64,000 nucleotides of DNA, taken from contig JAMKCF010000008.1 in the NCBI GenBank assembly GCA_023634235.1, positions 13,545,676 through 13,609,675 of the forward strand, in the 5' to 3' direction. Shown in pieces: positions 9,301 through 18,195 of the stretch (position 1 is its first letter; each line of letters begins with the position of its first letter). Source of the stretch: Pisaster brevispinus. Its lineage: Eukaryota; Echinodermata; Asteroidea; Forcipulatida; Asteriidae. A program made the translations under genes and the position numbers. A model generated the notes under the pieces. That model had not been told where the DNA came from and searched no databases. It was given only the letters and a program-made list of their open reading frames with translations.

Positions 9301-11383
9301 AGAGAGAGGTGGGGAAGCCTATAAAGACAATGATGTGGTACAATGAAAACAGTTCCTGACCCAGCGAAGAAAAAAAAAATCACCCTCTGTCCCTCGTTAA
9401 CGCTCGTAAATCAACCTACAGGCTGGAGGGTATGGTACATGGGGTGTTGTTAACGCAACACATGTTTATCGGTGTCCCACGGGGAATGAGGTTGTCTGAC
9501 CTGTACAAACTTGACCTCAGAATGACTATTAAAAAAATGGGAAGCAGGGCAGTGAGTTGCCTCTCGAGGATGTTTCCCCTGGGAACAAGGTGGGGAGGAT
9601 GTAAGGGGGCTGAGTGGGTAACACTGATTTATGAGGAGGCTCAATATTTGTCCCAGCTTTTTCTTAAAGGCAAAGTATACCTTTGGTTTTTGGGAACCGT
9701 TCAATGGTTTTAATCCTATATAAATGTAGATATACAATAAAACTAACCTGTGAAAATTTCATTTCAAAAAAGGTGTTTGTGTTTTTGAGGTATCGCCGGA
9801 AATCCGTAGTGAATAGTCCAGGCATGAAGAATGATCCCTAACAGGAATACACAATCTGAGAAACGTTTCTGACAGTAACGCTTTTCAGGTTCAAATTTTG
9901 GGGTATAAAAACTGATATATTTTTATGGTAACCACATTACTTTGAAGTGAAATGTTTCTCAAAAGGCTTTTTTACTATCGAAAGCTGCTGTAGGCTTCCA
10001 ACCAATGAGTTTTCATTCTTGTTCATTTTTATCTCTAAAAACCTGACCTCGATTCTGGAAACAAATTTGATGAGATTTTCTAAAAACTAGAAAATGGGCA
10101 TTAATTTACTTTTCCATAAACAAATGATTTCTTTTTATTATTTGTGATTGTTTTATTTTCCCTTGGCAGTCCCGCCGACAATAAAAAAGAAACAGCAGCT
10201 AGTAGAAGTCCGGACTCCACCTCGGTCCAAGGGGTGACATTGATTGATGACCATCTCATTTTCCGCCAGACTAAGGTTGGCTCGGCAGCCATGCTCAAGG
10301 TCCAAGTACAAAACAGCTCCAACCAGACACACACTGTGAGTAAATATGAAATCCAAGTAGTATTTATTATTACAAAAATTCATTCATAAATTTTTTTTCT
10401 CGAAAACCAGGTAGTACGGGGAGCCCATTCACTGTTATCTACTAGTCCCAGTCAGTTAAAAAACAAAAACAAGAAAACCAAAGTACAAACACTCAAAATA
10501 ATTTTCTCTTAAATTTCAACCGGCCAAAATAGAAATTGGACCTCAAACCCAAAATACGAATTGGACCTCACCCAGGCAAGAAAATCATTTAAAACCTTGG
10601 GCAAGAATATTACAACACAACGATATTCAAAGTAGACATCAATGAGTGACAAAAGACAACTACCCTGGGCTCAGTTGCCATAAAATTAATAATGGCTCCT
10701 TGCATTTTGGGAGTCAAATTGCATGTACCAATTGTAAATGTGCATGTACCAATTGTAAAAGCATGTACCAATTGTAAAAGCAACTAAATGCCTTTAATGT
10801 GCTCTACACTGTTTAACACCTGGGGACATTGACTCCTAAAATGGCACACCAAGGTTATTGTGATGATGACATCAAGTTAATTGGGTCATTTAACACAAAC
10901 ATAATAAGCCCGGCACAGAAACAGCTGACCTGGCTGGAAAAGGTCACCATCCAAAACACATGGAAGTAACATTGTTGCCACTGGTGCCTTGCTATTAAAT
11001 CAACAGATCAAATGAATTTGCTGCTGCTATTTTAATTTGTGTTTCAAGATTTGTAAGCAGTATGCTCATTTAGTTAGCAGATAAGTAACCAGCGGGGTGG
11101 GTGCATTTTTGTTTAAATTGGGACTTGTGTTGTGTTGCTTCTAATGTAAAAAAAAGAAAAACTCATGACTTGATTCTGATATTGCATCGTGCAGGTGAAA
11201 TTCGTCAGCCCCCAAGCGCCGTTCTCCATCCGCCATCAGAAGCACACCATCCAACCCAAACGATTCATCAGGCTACCAGTTTACTTTAAGCCCACTGCGA
11301 CCGGCAAGCACCAGGCTGCACTGGTCATAACCCTAGAGGGCCACCACAACCTCATGTCACGCCTTGAGGGTATCGGCGTCTGA
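153..11383 (+). CDS. CEP192: CEP192/SPD-2-like centrosomal protein, 3' part (11 exons, 5' truncated)
   Basis: CEP192 (SPD-2) is a pericentriolar scaffold that recruits Aurora A, PLK1/PLK4 and gamma-tubulin factors during centriole duplication and mitotic centrosome maturation; this is family knowledge. Eleven exons chain in phase: 153-389, 1072-1178, 1555-1756, 2253-2507, 3738-3909, 4118-4316, 5655-5824, 6364-6423, 7233-7471, 10170-10335 and 11195-11383. They give about 664 codons. Three PapD-like (ASH-type) units are visible: about residues 230-345 (starts DSWSVQP, contains PWSGAILVV, ends VQIREDF), 385-490 (WCLSSFAPTYVK, ATYSAFRF, PRDEGMYSQYWDLE, ELVGQG) and 560-664 (LIFRQTKVGSAAMLKVQVQN, then RLPVYFKPTATGKHQAALVI). 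A further unit is probable in the first exon. These words match my recollection of the CEP192 C-terminus. The gene starts upstream of the window. Assignment is confident; the exact first-exon start is not. Confidence 0.88.
420..830 (+). repeat. Dispersed repeat family H, copy 1 (intron)
   Basis: This stretch shares ordered blocks with 5158-5530 and 8335-8680: CCAGTAAATTCACGACT, CACT(G)TGTGTAGTA, TTCAGTTCTGTTGAG, and the end block GTGGAATTTTACCCCAA. Three diverged copies, all in the same orientation and all in introns of the CEP192-like gene, define a repeat of about 350-400 bp. No tRNA boxes or clear terminal repeats were seen. Confidence 0.6.
1072..1178 (+). CDS. CEP192: CEP192-like exon b
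   Basis: The acceptor TTTTTTCAAAACAG|AG and donor GAAG|GTAACG flank 107 nt. It enters in phase 2, completing an Arg codon, and leaves in phase 1. It encodes ALRRSDSEEVSLSTHNPLRD followed by VTFDRPFTGEAKVNE. This polar linker joins the first-exon domain to exon c. Both splice phases fit the neighbours exactly, which is the main support for such a short exon. Confidence 0.8.
1396..1503 (+). mobile_element. Asn-tRNA-derived SINE, copy 1
   Basis: Positions 1431-1503 form a 73-nt tRNA-like unit. It has an A-box-like TAGCTCAGTTGATAGAGC, a B box GGTTCAAGTCC and partly paired acceptor ends. The anticodon position reads ATT and base 33 is C rather than T. About 35 nt upstream of the tRNA part (AATAGGGAGACCGCC...) is shared with the copy at 12907-13017. 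A true tRNA gene would not carry shared 5' flank, so I call it a SINE. Confidence 0.65.
1555..1756 (+). CDS. CEP192: CEP192-like exon c
   Basis: The acceptor TGTATTCACAG|TG and donor ATAG|GTGAGA enclose 202 nt, phase 1 in and phase 2 out. The product starts VSDLPWRSGDLNLFYCCVSR, a beta-strand-rich end of a PapD-like unit. It continues into a Ser/Arg-rich linker (RPSLASLSPVRSSVPSSRDE) that is plausibly disordered and phosphorylatable. A MITE begins about 23 nt after the donor, and an Asn-tRNA-like SINE ends about 50 nt before the acceptor, so this exon is squeezed between two mobile elements. Confidence 0.84.
1780..2107. mobile_element. MITE family A, copy 1 (full length)
   Basis: The terminal inverted repeats are TTTTAAAGGCGAAGTAAACC at the left and, on the other strand at the right, TTAAGGAAGGGTATACC. 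Internal words CAACAGCTGCAGTGCTTCTT and AAGTAAGTTTTTATGGTCA recur in the other copies. There is no coding capacity. It starts about 23 nt inside intron 3. Confidence 0.7.
2253..2507 (+). CDS. CEP192: CEP192-like exon d (start of a PapD-like domain)
   Basis: A pyrimidine-rich acceptor (CTCCCTCCCCAG|AC) opens a 255-nt exon, phase 2 in and out. The first half is a Pro/Ser/Thr-rich linker (TPPVKGTPAPRQASSAQLSP). The second half begins a domain with IEGRMDSWSVQPHQMVITAP and SIRIANHSPRKLR. The sequence W-S-V-Q-P followed by an IAN-S motif is characteristic of the CEP192 C-terminal domains as I recall them. The donor is AAG|GTTGGT, a weaker consensus than the others. Confidence 0.88.
2877..3230 (-). 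mobile_element. Leu-type tRNA SINE, copy 1
   Basis: On the minus strand the head carries ATGGCCGAGCGATTTAGAGC (A box region) and GGTTCGAGCCCCGGTCATGA (B box). The body word GACACTTGTGTCCTTGAGCA follows, and the tail has an interrupted AAT/ATT microsatellite. The A-box GGCCGAGCG is typical of class II tRNA-Leu genes. It lies in intron 4 of the CEP192-like gene. Confidence 0.75.
3738..3909 (+). CDS. CEP192: CEP192-like exon e
   Basis: The acceptor CTGTTCAG|GT and donor GCAG|GTAAAA flank 172 nt, phase 2 in and phase 0 out. It encodes FETMHTPDCLIVTPAAGVVE, then LLVLVSCNPS and PWSGAILVVCDDQKQ. The V-T-P-x-x-G-V-V-E-P turn and the PWSG strand continue the PapD-like fold begun in exon d. Confidence 0.9.
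4118..4316 (+). CDS. CEP192: CEP192-like exon f
   Basis: The acceptor TTTCTTTGTACAG|GA and donor TCAG|GTATGA flank 199 nt, phase 0 in and phase 1 out. The product starts EVKVQIREDF, the last strand of the preceding domain. A Ser/Thr/Pro linker with SLSDQPVTPDTSMVAASSET follows. The next domain then begins with IRFPTTVVGNTS. The in-frame reading continues about 100 nt past the donor, but homology to the family stops at the donor. Confidence 0.88.
5158..5530 (+). repeat. Dispersed repeat family H, copy 2 (intron)
   Basis: The block CCAGTAAATTCACGACTG, then AATAATACCTCACTGTGTAA, then TCAATTCTGCTGAGCTTCAA matches copies at 420-830 and 8335-8680. It lies in the intron between exons f and g, in the same orientation as the other copies. 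Confidence 0.6.
5655..5824 (+). CDS. CEP192: CEP192-like exon g
   Basis: The acceptor GGTACCCAG|AA and donor CGCG|GTAGGC flank 170 nt, phase 1 in and phase 0 out. It encodes EATLEFQNNTSELRQWCLSS, then FAPTYVKQDSGEIYRATYSA and FRFTRQYGNLEPGQNIA. The WxLSSFAPxYVK and RATYxAFR words are among the most family-specific in the window for CEP192. Confidence 0.91.
5850..6220 (-). mobile_element. Leu-type tRNA SINE, copy 2
   Basis: On the + strand the copy ends with ACCGGGACTCAAACCCACAC, CAGAAACACCAGAGCTTGAG and CTCTCAGCCACGACA, the complements of B and A boxes. An ATT-rich microsatellite marks its tail. It sits just after the donor of exon g. Confidence 0.72.
6364..6423 (+). CDS. CEP192: CEP192-like exon h (60-nt exon)
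   Basis: This very short exon is symmetrical, phase 0 on both sides, and encodes the 20 residues VNLEFIPRDEGMYSQYWDLE. The acceptor is TTATTTTAAG|GT and the donor GAG|GTACGT. It completes a strand-turn-strand of the domain begun in exon g. Skipping it would keep the frame but remove core beta strands. Confidence 0.86.
7233..7471 (+). CDS. CEP192: CEP192-like exon i with Lys/His-rich linker
   Basis: The acceptor GGATGTTCACAG|AG and donor TTAG|GTTAGT flank 239 nt, phase 0 in and phase 2 out. The first part, SNRKSTLANGSHKTRIELVG, closes the previous PapD-like domain. A linker follows with five Lys codons in a row, then Ser and three His, ending EPRVNSKPTALAVP. The basic cluster could be a localisation or microtubule/RNA-contact patch, which is inference only. 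The open frame extends upstream of the acceptor without homology. Confidence 0.86.
7595..7784. mobile_element. MITE family B, copy 1 (half, in intron)
   Basis: It opens CTAAAGGTAGGGTCATAC, then GTACTCCAAAAAATAATGAC and GAGAAGCACTGCAGCTGTTG. These blocks are shared with 17934, 40078 (inverted) and 51874. It ends in a C10 run. Confidence 0.6.
7917..8272 (-). mobile_element. Leu-type tRNA SINE, copy 3
   Basis: An AT-rich tail (ATAATAATAA) at the left, a middle block GGCGCATTCAGCAGCCACTG shared with 13966-14379, and the head CTGCTGATCAGAAACACCAG ending in GCTCGGCCACAACACGC. The subfamily differs from copy 1 in its body. Confidence 0.72.
8335..8680 (+). repeat. Dispersed repeat family H, copy 3 (intron)
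   Basis: It shares AATAATACCTCACTGTGTAA exactly with copy 2 and GTGGAATTTTACCCCAA with copy 1. The most eroded part is the 5' end. It lies in the large intron before exon j. Confidence 0.6.
9664..10027. mobile_element. MITE family A, copy 2 (right end lost)
   Basis: The left end TTAAAGGCAAAGTATACCTT, followed by AACTAACCTGTGAAAATTTC and a TTTGAGGTATCGCCGG block, matches copies at 1780 and 45773. The copy can be followed to the CAGCTGCTGT-like block and loses its right terminal repeat. Confidence 0.62.
10170..10335 (+). CDS. CEP192: CEP192-like exon j (start of last PapD-like domain)
   Basis: The acceptor TTTTCCCTTGGCAG|TC and donor ACT|GTGAGT flank 166 nt, phase 2 in and phase 0 out. It encodes a linker (ETAASRSPDSTSVQGVTLID) and then LIFRQTKVGSAAMLKVQVQN, the opening strands of the final domain. 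The preceding 2.7-kb intron is the largest in the visible part of the gene and holds four repeats. Confidence 0.88.
10721..10780. repeat. Three-copy 20-bp tandem repeat (intron 10)
   Basis: GCATGTACCAATTGTAAA occurs three times in a row with short variable ends. It lies in the last intron of the CEP192-like gene. Confidence 0.8.
11195..11383 (+). CDS. CEP192: CEP192-like terminal coding exon
   Basis: The acceptor TTGCATCGTGCAG|GT opens in phase 0. The exon reads VKFVSPQAPFSIRHQKHTIQ, then RFIRLPVYFKPTATGKHQAA and LVITLEGHHN, and stops at TGA 11381-11383. The F-K-P-T-x-x-G-x-x-x-A-x-L-V-I motif is the typical last strand pair of an ASH/PapD-like domain, and CEP192 proteins end just after it. 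A donor-like AACAAG|GTCAGT about 37 nt after the stop could allow splicing in the 3' UTR. Confidence 0.9.
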   Translation: MKFVSPQAPFSIRHQKHTIQPKRFIRLPVYFKPTATGKHQAALVITLEGHHNLMSRLEGIGV

Positions 11384-11600
11384 AACGTTCCGTGAGACAG
11401 CCTCTTATGTTCACAACAAGGTCAGTAAAACTTCTTTTGAAAACCGTCTAATTTCAAAGAACAGCTAAATTACCAGCCAAAATGCCGTGTAATATATACG
11501 GTTTGCTCAGTGAAAAAATTGAGTAATCAATAATTTTGGCACTGCTCTTTGAAATATGCTGTTACTCCCCTTTTGAAATATGAATGCTGAAATAAATGTT
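11384..11600 (+). promoter_or_regulatory. Proximal 3' UTR with candidate poly(A) signal
   Basis: Sequence directly after the stop has no reading frame of note. AATAAA occurs at 11591-11596, about 210 nt after the stop, with a weak G/T-rich stretch following. A second AATAAA at 13903-13908 would give a UTR of about 2.5 kb. Transcript data would be needed to choose. Confidence 0.35.
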
Positions 11601-11611
11601 GGCAGAGAAAA

Positions 11612-11755
11612 AGACTGTGCAAGTCTCGCGCATTTTCAAACATTTTTGTGACCGCTTTGGTCCCATGTACATTGCATTAGAACGTGAAGGAAACAAACTC
11701 TCGCACTTTAACGGGTCACTGTGTTCAAATAGGTGCGAAAACTTGCACAGTCTAT
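11612..11755. mobile_element. Short MITE family E, copy 1 (about 144 bp)
   Basis: The ends AGACTGTGCAAGTCTCGCGC and GCGAAAACTTGCACAGTCTA are inverted repeats. The interior has GACCGCTTTGGTCCCATGTA and CACTTTAACGGGTCACTGTG. A second, inverted copy lies at 47211-47349. Confidence 0.7.
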
Positions 11756-12119
11756 AGGCTGGTCCCTTAGACATATTGATTCTCACAGCTGTCATCCTGG
11801 GATATAGGAAACCCAACCAAGATGGCCAAAGCTGAAGCATGACAGAGATGTTTGAACACTTGCATGGCATATTTACGTGTATTTATGTAAACATGACTGC
11901 TTATCATAGTCAACTAATTGCTATAATCAGACTCTACATGTACGGACCACGAGTTGTTGAGTGGGTGATAGTTTGGTCATCGAGACACTTTAGCCCCTGC
12001 AGCCAAACTTTCAAGTTTAGAGAAAACCGCATTTGAAGCTAAACTATTTTTGAAATGATTATTTCGGACACTGTTTGACATTTTACCAAGCATGAAAGTG
12101 GAGATCTTAAATCATGCAA

Positions 12120-12425
12120 ATCTGTTGATATTTTTTTCATTAAAAGTTTAATTAATGAGTAATTGACTATTTAATACAAGTGTCTCTTCGTGGAAACTGA
12201 GTGAGCGAGGTCTGTGCGCAGCGTACAAATCAATGCGTAAACAAAAGTGTCTGTTCTTGAAATCTCAAATTTAGTGTCTCTTCGTGTAAACTCAAAATGC
12301 AGAGTATTCGTTTTTGGCATCGTGCCAGCGCTGTGTACTTCATTGTAAAATATGGCAAATCGAAATGTGGCTGTTCTTGAAAACTAAAAACTATAAATTT
12401 GCTGAAATTGTCCTTGGGCTAATTA
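12120..12425. repeat. Dispersed repeat family K, copy 1
   Basis: TTTAATTAATGAGTAATTGA, GGTCTGTGCGCAGCGT and TTTGGCATCGTGCCAGCGCT match, in order, blocks at 55395-55850. It has one internal unit rather than two. Confidence 0.55.
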
Positions 12426-12589
12426 GTGTCGCTACAAAACTTTAACGTTTTTATCATGTGAAAGTTGGTGTCAATGATAACATCCAAAATGTGTAAAAAC
12501 ACTGATTTGCCAAAGCTTGTGACGAGTACATTTTTTTAAGTTAATATTAACAACTGACCTTACCTTAAATGGGCTGTGTCATAGACACT

Positions 12590-12710
12590 TTGTCCCACTG
12601 AAACTCCCACAAGTGACTTTTATTGTATCTCACGTGAAAACTGTGGCCTATAAATCAGCTATAAATTACATTGGCAACAACCAAAGGATGACCATACCTT
12701 TTAAAAACTG
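12590..12710. mobile_element. MITE family B, right-end fragment
   Basis: The block ACTGAAACTCCCACAAGTGA, then CTTTTATTGTATCTCACGTG and GACCATACCTTTTA, corresponds to the right end of copies at 15632 and 51874. Confidence 0.5.
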
Positions 12711-12900
12711 ACCTTACCTTGAACTGATTTGCTTTGTGCACTCATCTCTGTCTGACATAGTGTCTGATGACCAATTTTGTCCGTCTTGGTGCTTTTTTCC
12801 CCCTATTGAATTTTAAATGCGTGCAAAATCTTATGTGTGTAAAATATGTTCAGAGACCTTTAAGTTTTTAGGTTGAATGGCTCCTGACTGTCACCCTCGA

Positions 12901-13020
12901 ACAAAAATATTGACTAATAGGGAGGCCGCCCACTATAGGGCTATATGTAGATAGCTCAGTTGGAAGAGTGCCAGCATGTTAATCCGGAGGTCACAGGTTC
13001 AAGTCCCGCTCTAGTCAACC
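12901..13020 (+). mobile_element. Asn-tRNA-derived SINE, copy 2
   Basis: The tRNA-like part is about 12938-13017, with anticodon GTT, B box GGTTCAAGTCC and an acceptor TCTAGTC. A six-base insertion disrupts the 5' acceptor arm. The upstream flank AATAGGGAGGCCGCC matches copy 1, showing the unit moved as one element. Confidence 0.65.
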
Positions 13021-13965
13021 CCAAATTAGTGAATTTTCAAGGAGTGGCAAAATTTAACAAACTTAGTCCTCTTCCAGACCTTGGAAGGATAGGTAGCAGG
13101 TAAATTTCCATTGTTTACATACTTTTAAGCTATTTCCGATAACAATGGATTTACCTTGTGGAAGTCTGCTGCCACCTAGTGTCCCTTAAAGTCACCCTTT
13201 GCTCCTCTGAATGGAGGAGCAAACTGTTTGAGTGTCAAGAGCACGTTTTAATTCTGGTCAGAACGGTAATACGTGTACAGTTATTTTGGGCTCTTTTAAG
13301 ATATTGTACAATAGTATAATGCAGCATTTGTTTGAATACATGTTTATGAGTTACATGAATGTTGACCTGAGAACAAAAGAGGTCCACACAATGTACAGTA
13401 GGAACTTGAAACACTATGTGGACTTAAACATATCCACACAATGCTTTTTTACAATGTTGAAGAATACATGTATGGTTTTTTTCTGAAGTGCACTGAACAA
13501 AGAAATGTCCACAGAATTGTATGCAACACAGAGCAACAAGAATTTTGTCCAGCGATTGTGCATGTCTTTTTAGAACATGTTTTGTGTTCACTGAATGCTA
13601 ATATTGAGTTAGCAAATGATGATTTTTGAGTGGCAACTAATACATTTTGTGTAGCATTTTGCTATGCTATACATAGGAACGTTGAAAACAATGTGTCCAA
13701 ATTGTTTACCTCCAACTCTTTTACATACATGAGTATGTTAATGGCGGATGATGTAAAGTGTCCATATTTGTTTAAAAGGATGTGTGGCTAACCCTACTTG
13801 TAGCTTCCCAGACTGTTACATTGTCAACTCTCATTAGGTGGAATTAAATTTTTAGAGATTGCTTGTACAGTATGATAAATTTCTAGTTAGCTAGAGGGTT
13901 GGAATAAAGCAATCTTGTATCCTCCTTAAGAAGTTAACAGCCGTTGAGTACCTTAAACCGGAGTG

Positions 13966-14379
13966 TTATATAGCGCACATGGCTACTGATAAGGTATTCA
14001 AGGTGCTTGAACAAACAGAAACATTTCAAAGAAATTGTTGAATTTTTGAAACATGTTGAACTATGAGACCCATTTGTGTAGCACCTTACAAGGGTTTACA
14101 AGGTGCTGCGGTGCATTCAGCAGCCACTGCCACAAACACCGGGACAAACCCCCTCTCTTAGCGATAAGTGTACTGTAATTTTGTTCTTTTACATGCATTA
14201 CACAATGCACGGGACCTAAGGCTTTACAATGTACGGCTCACCTGAAGGAGAAAGCAATAATGGTTAATTGTCTTGCTCAAGGACACAAGTGTCAAGACCG
14301 GGACTCGAACCCACACTCTGCTGATCAGAAACACCAGAGCTTGAGTTTAGTTCGCCTGATGGCTCGGCCATGATGCTAC
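13966..14379 (-). mobile_element. Leu-type tRNA SINE, copy 4
   Basis: The head has AGACCGGGACTCGAACCCAC and GATGGCTCGGCCATGATGCT. The body shares GCATTCAGCAGCCACTGCCA with copy 3. The tail end reads TTATATAGCGCACATGG. It lies downstream of the CEP192-like gene and would follow the distal poly(A) candidate. Confidence 0.74.
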
Positions 14380-15631
14380 AATAAACTCGACCATTGCAAA
14401 AAGCATTATCAATTTCTCAGGTCTGGAAACTAAGGATCGTAAATTAATTCCATATTAGTTTCAGTTTCGGGCCGACGAGTTTTTAAGATCATAACATATT
14501 TTTTCAGGAGATTTTTTTATCTGCCCTTGCAAACTACGTTTCCTTGGAGTACCAAAACCAACCTGTACCTCGGGGCCATTTTGCAGGGTTAAATTTGCAG
14601 CTCTGGTGACTCGACGAATTCGTCACCCTCCCAAAAGAGACAACTGCCCCCGCTCCGACTGGAACTAATAAATCAAAACACAATGTTCACCACACAAGTT
14701 TTTATTAAACCCCAAACAATTGCGGCGGGGTTACCCTTCGACAAGCCACCAGGCATCAGAGGACAGGTGGCTCTAGTCAGCCGGCTAACGGCTTACAATC
14801 CCCGATAGTTCTTCCCAAATATTACTCCTCCTGTAAGAAGCACCTTCCCTGCATCTGATAATACTCAGACGAAATAATGTTTGCCGCGAGTGTTTATTGA
14901 CCCAAGATATTCCCTCTCCTTCCGTGCCCCCAATGGCATTTAAGGCACCCTTAGTTTGACAGATTCTGAGTCAAGTTTTCAAGGATTTATTTTACTTTTT
15001 TTAATTTAAAGGGGGTAGCTACGTTAAAAATCCAACTTGGGTTTCACTCGATTGATAAAAAAGCTTTAAAGAAAATTGTGTTTACACAGAGCAATGTTTG
15101 TTACTCACAGGCGAGCTTTTAAACACTGTCCACGAATCCGTAACGATATTCTGTCATGGTTTATTTATTCTCAGAGGTAAATACAACTTGACCTCTAGTG
15201 ACCCCTGTGTGGTGGTTGGGGGAGGGGGAGGAGACGATGTCTGATGTTGGCTGTTGTCGCTCGCTGTAGGGCATTACGTCTAGATGTAGAATGAAGTAGT
15301 GTGGCGTTGAATAATGGTAAAGAATACAGATTGAGTGTATTGTTGCTAGGGCCCCGATTTCATGTAAATCGCAAGCGGGCAAGTTGCCCCCTTGTGAAGC
15401 TCCCCCTTAGCAATATGTCAAGATCATTATCATAGTTATTACATTGTATATGAAACCACTGTTGGTCTGAAGAAACGTGTTAAGGGAAAAAAAACCAATG
15501 AAATGTTAAATTCTATAGATGTGGGAGGGAAACCCCCCCTCCCCTAAATTGGAAAAATGTAGGCCCTGCTCGCACTGAGCGAGAGTCAAGTCGCAGAATG
15601 CTAATGTTATAGAAGATATGGGCCAAAGCAG
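14380..15631. other. Non-coding, no repeat recognised; GC-richer island at 14560-14960
   Basis: No gene is supported. The 14560-14960 part is complex and GC-richer than its surroundings, with GCAGCTCTGGTGACTCGACG and CTAGTCAGCCGGCTAACGGC. It has no open frame with splice support and could be regulatory. Confidence 0.35.
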
Positions 15632-16071
15632 TTAAAGACAAGGTCATACCTTGGTAATGACCCCGAGAACAAGTCGTGTAATTTCTATCCCAAAACTTAC
15701 TTGTTATAAAGATGGTAATTGTAGTAAGCATCCTGCTAAATTATCTGGTCTGAAATGCCCCTGTTGATTAGAAATCAATAAAAACATTTCAATCCGAGAA
15801 AGGATTCAAGCATGAATCAGTTCTCGGATGTCTGAGGGTTGGTGTCCGTTCACGAATGCTGCGGCCAGAGATGTGGTTGGCACCCACTGTCACCTCGCTA
15901 AACAACGATGGATACTACGTTCTTGTGAAAATACTGTGACAGTTTTTTTTACTGTTTTCTTAATAAGTAGACACTGTATTCAGCTGAAACTTTCTCATGG
16001 GACTTTTATTGTATCTTTATTTATAATTTAGCCTATGCGTTGGCAAAAACCAAACGATGATCCTACCTTTA
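15632..16071. mobile_element. MITE family B, copy 2 (about 440 bp)
   Basis: The left end is TTAAAGACAAGGTCATACCT and the right end GATGATCCTACCTTTA. Interior blocks TGAGGGTTGGTGTCCGTTC and GTAGACACTGTATTCAGCTG are shared with copies at 17934 and 51874. No open frame is shared between copies. Confidence 0.66.
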
Positions 16072-16524
16072 TTTTATTGCAAACGTAAAATTCTGCATTG
16101 CTACTGTCTTACAAAAAAATAGCATGGTACCATTCACGCATCATAGTTTGTTTGATACCTGTTTCCTCTTGGGCTATTAAAAAGCAAATATCTTGTGCTA
16201 AGCAGCTTCATAAATTTTGGCCTGGTTTGAACCGTGGACATATTTATGCCAGGCCTTGGGCTAACTTTTTCTCTTGACAAATCCTCTGGGCTAGTCAGCT
16301 GTGTGTTTGACAAGCCTCCATTACATTTTTACTGACTGTTGGACTCATTAGTTTCTGTTGCGGTCACTATCAAAGCAAAAAATGCATACAAAAAATACAA
16401 TACCTTGAAAATCATACATTATTGGATCTCAATCTCGAAGAAGTAGCAAATTTTGACTAGCCCGCCGGGTGTACAATGTAGCTAAGGAATACGTCTGACT
16501 ACCCTGCAGCATTCTTGACTAGTG

Positions 16525-16860
16525 TTTTCTGGGGATGAGACATTTTCAGACCTTTATCTGAATTCAGTCATTTTTGGGAAAACTGTAGCTGTTATGTTAA
16601 TCAGAAATCAAGCTTTTTGATCTACTCCTCTAGCTCTGATGGTACTGGTCCCAGAAGCTCCTTGCAATCTATAACTCCAGGGGTTACCAAAAGGTGGAAA
16701 TACGATCATTTCAACATATAATGCCCCTTAATTTGGGTCCTAGTTTCAGATCTTTCTGTCGGCATTGACTCTTGCCCTTGGTTTTCATGCCAGGTCATAG
16801 GTACTAAGGAGCTGCTTTTGACTTTCTTTAATTTCAGCATATTTAAGTTATACTTCATGC
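16525..16860. repeat. Dispersed repeat family I, copy 1
   Basis: TTTTCAGACCTTTATCTGAA, TTTTTGATCTACTCCTCTA and CTCCAGGGGTTACCAAAAGG match in order with 59290-59640. Confidence 0.55.
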
Positions 16861-17269
16861 ATACTTTGTACATGTACACCTATTTTTTCCAAAATCAATG
16901 CTCATTTCTTACTTCATAATCTCATCAAAAGAAAAAAGAAGAAAACTGAAGTGTTGCTTTCACCTGAGAAGATCACATTCACCCACTCATACTGTAAATA
17001 ACTGCTATTATTTTCCAAATGTTATTGATGTCCGTATTTAAAGATGTAGGAACCGTGTAGCTAACTCTCCTATTAAGGTATCTTGTTTGGAGACTGGAAA
17101 GAATGTTTCAACTTCTTAGCTTTTACGTTACTCGAACAGCTTCGTTCAACAACAACGTCTTTTTCTTCCCCCTTACACTTTCCCTCAACCTCTCCCCCCC
17201 CTCCCCCCAAACAAATTCTCGAGAACATTGTGTGAAATTGCAGTTCATGTTGACTCGCAGACACGCATA

Positions 17270-17480
17270 TAATGCATTGCTCAAACCCCACGAGGGTGGT
17301 CGGGGCCGGCCGATTGCGCTAGCAGCCCGTCGTCTCGATGCCATCCCCGCCACAAACAACTGACCGGCGTCATCCAGGCGAGACGTCGTTTCCCAAAAGA
17401 GGAAGGTTCTTCACTCGTGGCTTGGGCTTTAATTCATGGAAATCTCATTGTCTGGAGGTTCTGCTCATACGGTCGCAAAA
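17270..17480. promoter_or_regulatory. Complex GC-rich island, candidate regulatory element
   Basis: This non-repetitive stretch includes GGTCGGGGCCGGCCGATTGC, GCGAGACGTCGTTTCCC (palindromic GACGTC CRE-like core) and CTTTAATTCATGGAAATC. It stands out from AT-rich flanks. There is no coding support. Confidence 0.3.
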
Positions 17481-17933
17481 GCCCTGGGCAAGGAAAGAAA
17501 GAAGAAAAAAAAAAAACCACCCCAGCATACCAAAGTGGTTTATAATTCTCAATGATTGGGTAAAGCTGTTTTTCCCTCCCTTTTTGGGGGCGTCTTTTTT
17601 TTCTTTCTTGACACAAAAAGTCGGGAGTTTGTTTCACTGTCTGAGGAAACAAGACACTGGCTCGGAAAATGAGGGGAGGGAAACATTAACGCTGGGAAAT
17701 GAGATTGGGAAACTGTTCCCTGCTGGCCATTCCTCAAATAAGCCACTTTGACGTTGATTCCATCACGCCTTTTATTTTCGCTGTTCCTAAACAGGAGGAC
17801 TACCATGTCTTCGGGAAAAATGCTGTCATGGTTTTGTGCCTGCTAAAATGTTAGTTTGTCTCTTGAAAGCAACCTATAAGTTAGCAAGTAAGCGAGATTG
17901 TTCAAAACATAATGTTGTGACAACTTTGTCAAA

Positions 17934-18195
17934 TTTAAAGGTAGGGTTATAAATTAGTAAATACTCCAAAAATTAATGACCGTAAAAACCTACTTGGTAA
18001 GGAGCACTGCAGCAAGGATTCCCCTCAAAATAATATGGTTTGGATAATTGTTCATCCAAAAACATTTGAATCTGAGAAACAATCTCAGATGTCTGAGGGT
18101 TGGTGTCCGTTCCTGATTGCTGCAGCCAGAGATGGGGTTGGTAAACGTGGATTGATTCAAGGTTCTTGTAAAAAATACCCTGACAGATATGGATA
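17934..18195. mobile_element. MITE family B, copy 3 (left part)
   Basis: It begins TTTAAAGGTAGGGTTATAAA and carries ACTCCAAAAATTAATGACCG, GAGCACTGCAG and TCTGAGGGTTGGTGTCCGTT. It is truncated after ACGTGGATTGATTCAAGG. Confidence 0.64.

Noticed and set aside
17103..17806. Several 70-140-codon frames on both strands
   Set aside because: They overlap each other, have no conserved motif and no splice-consistent neighbours.
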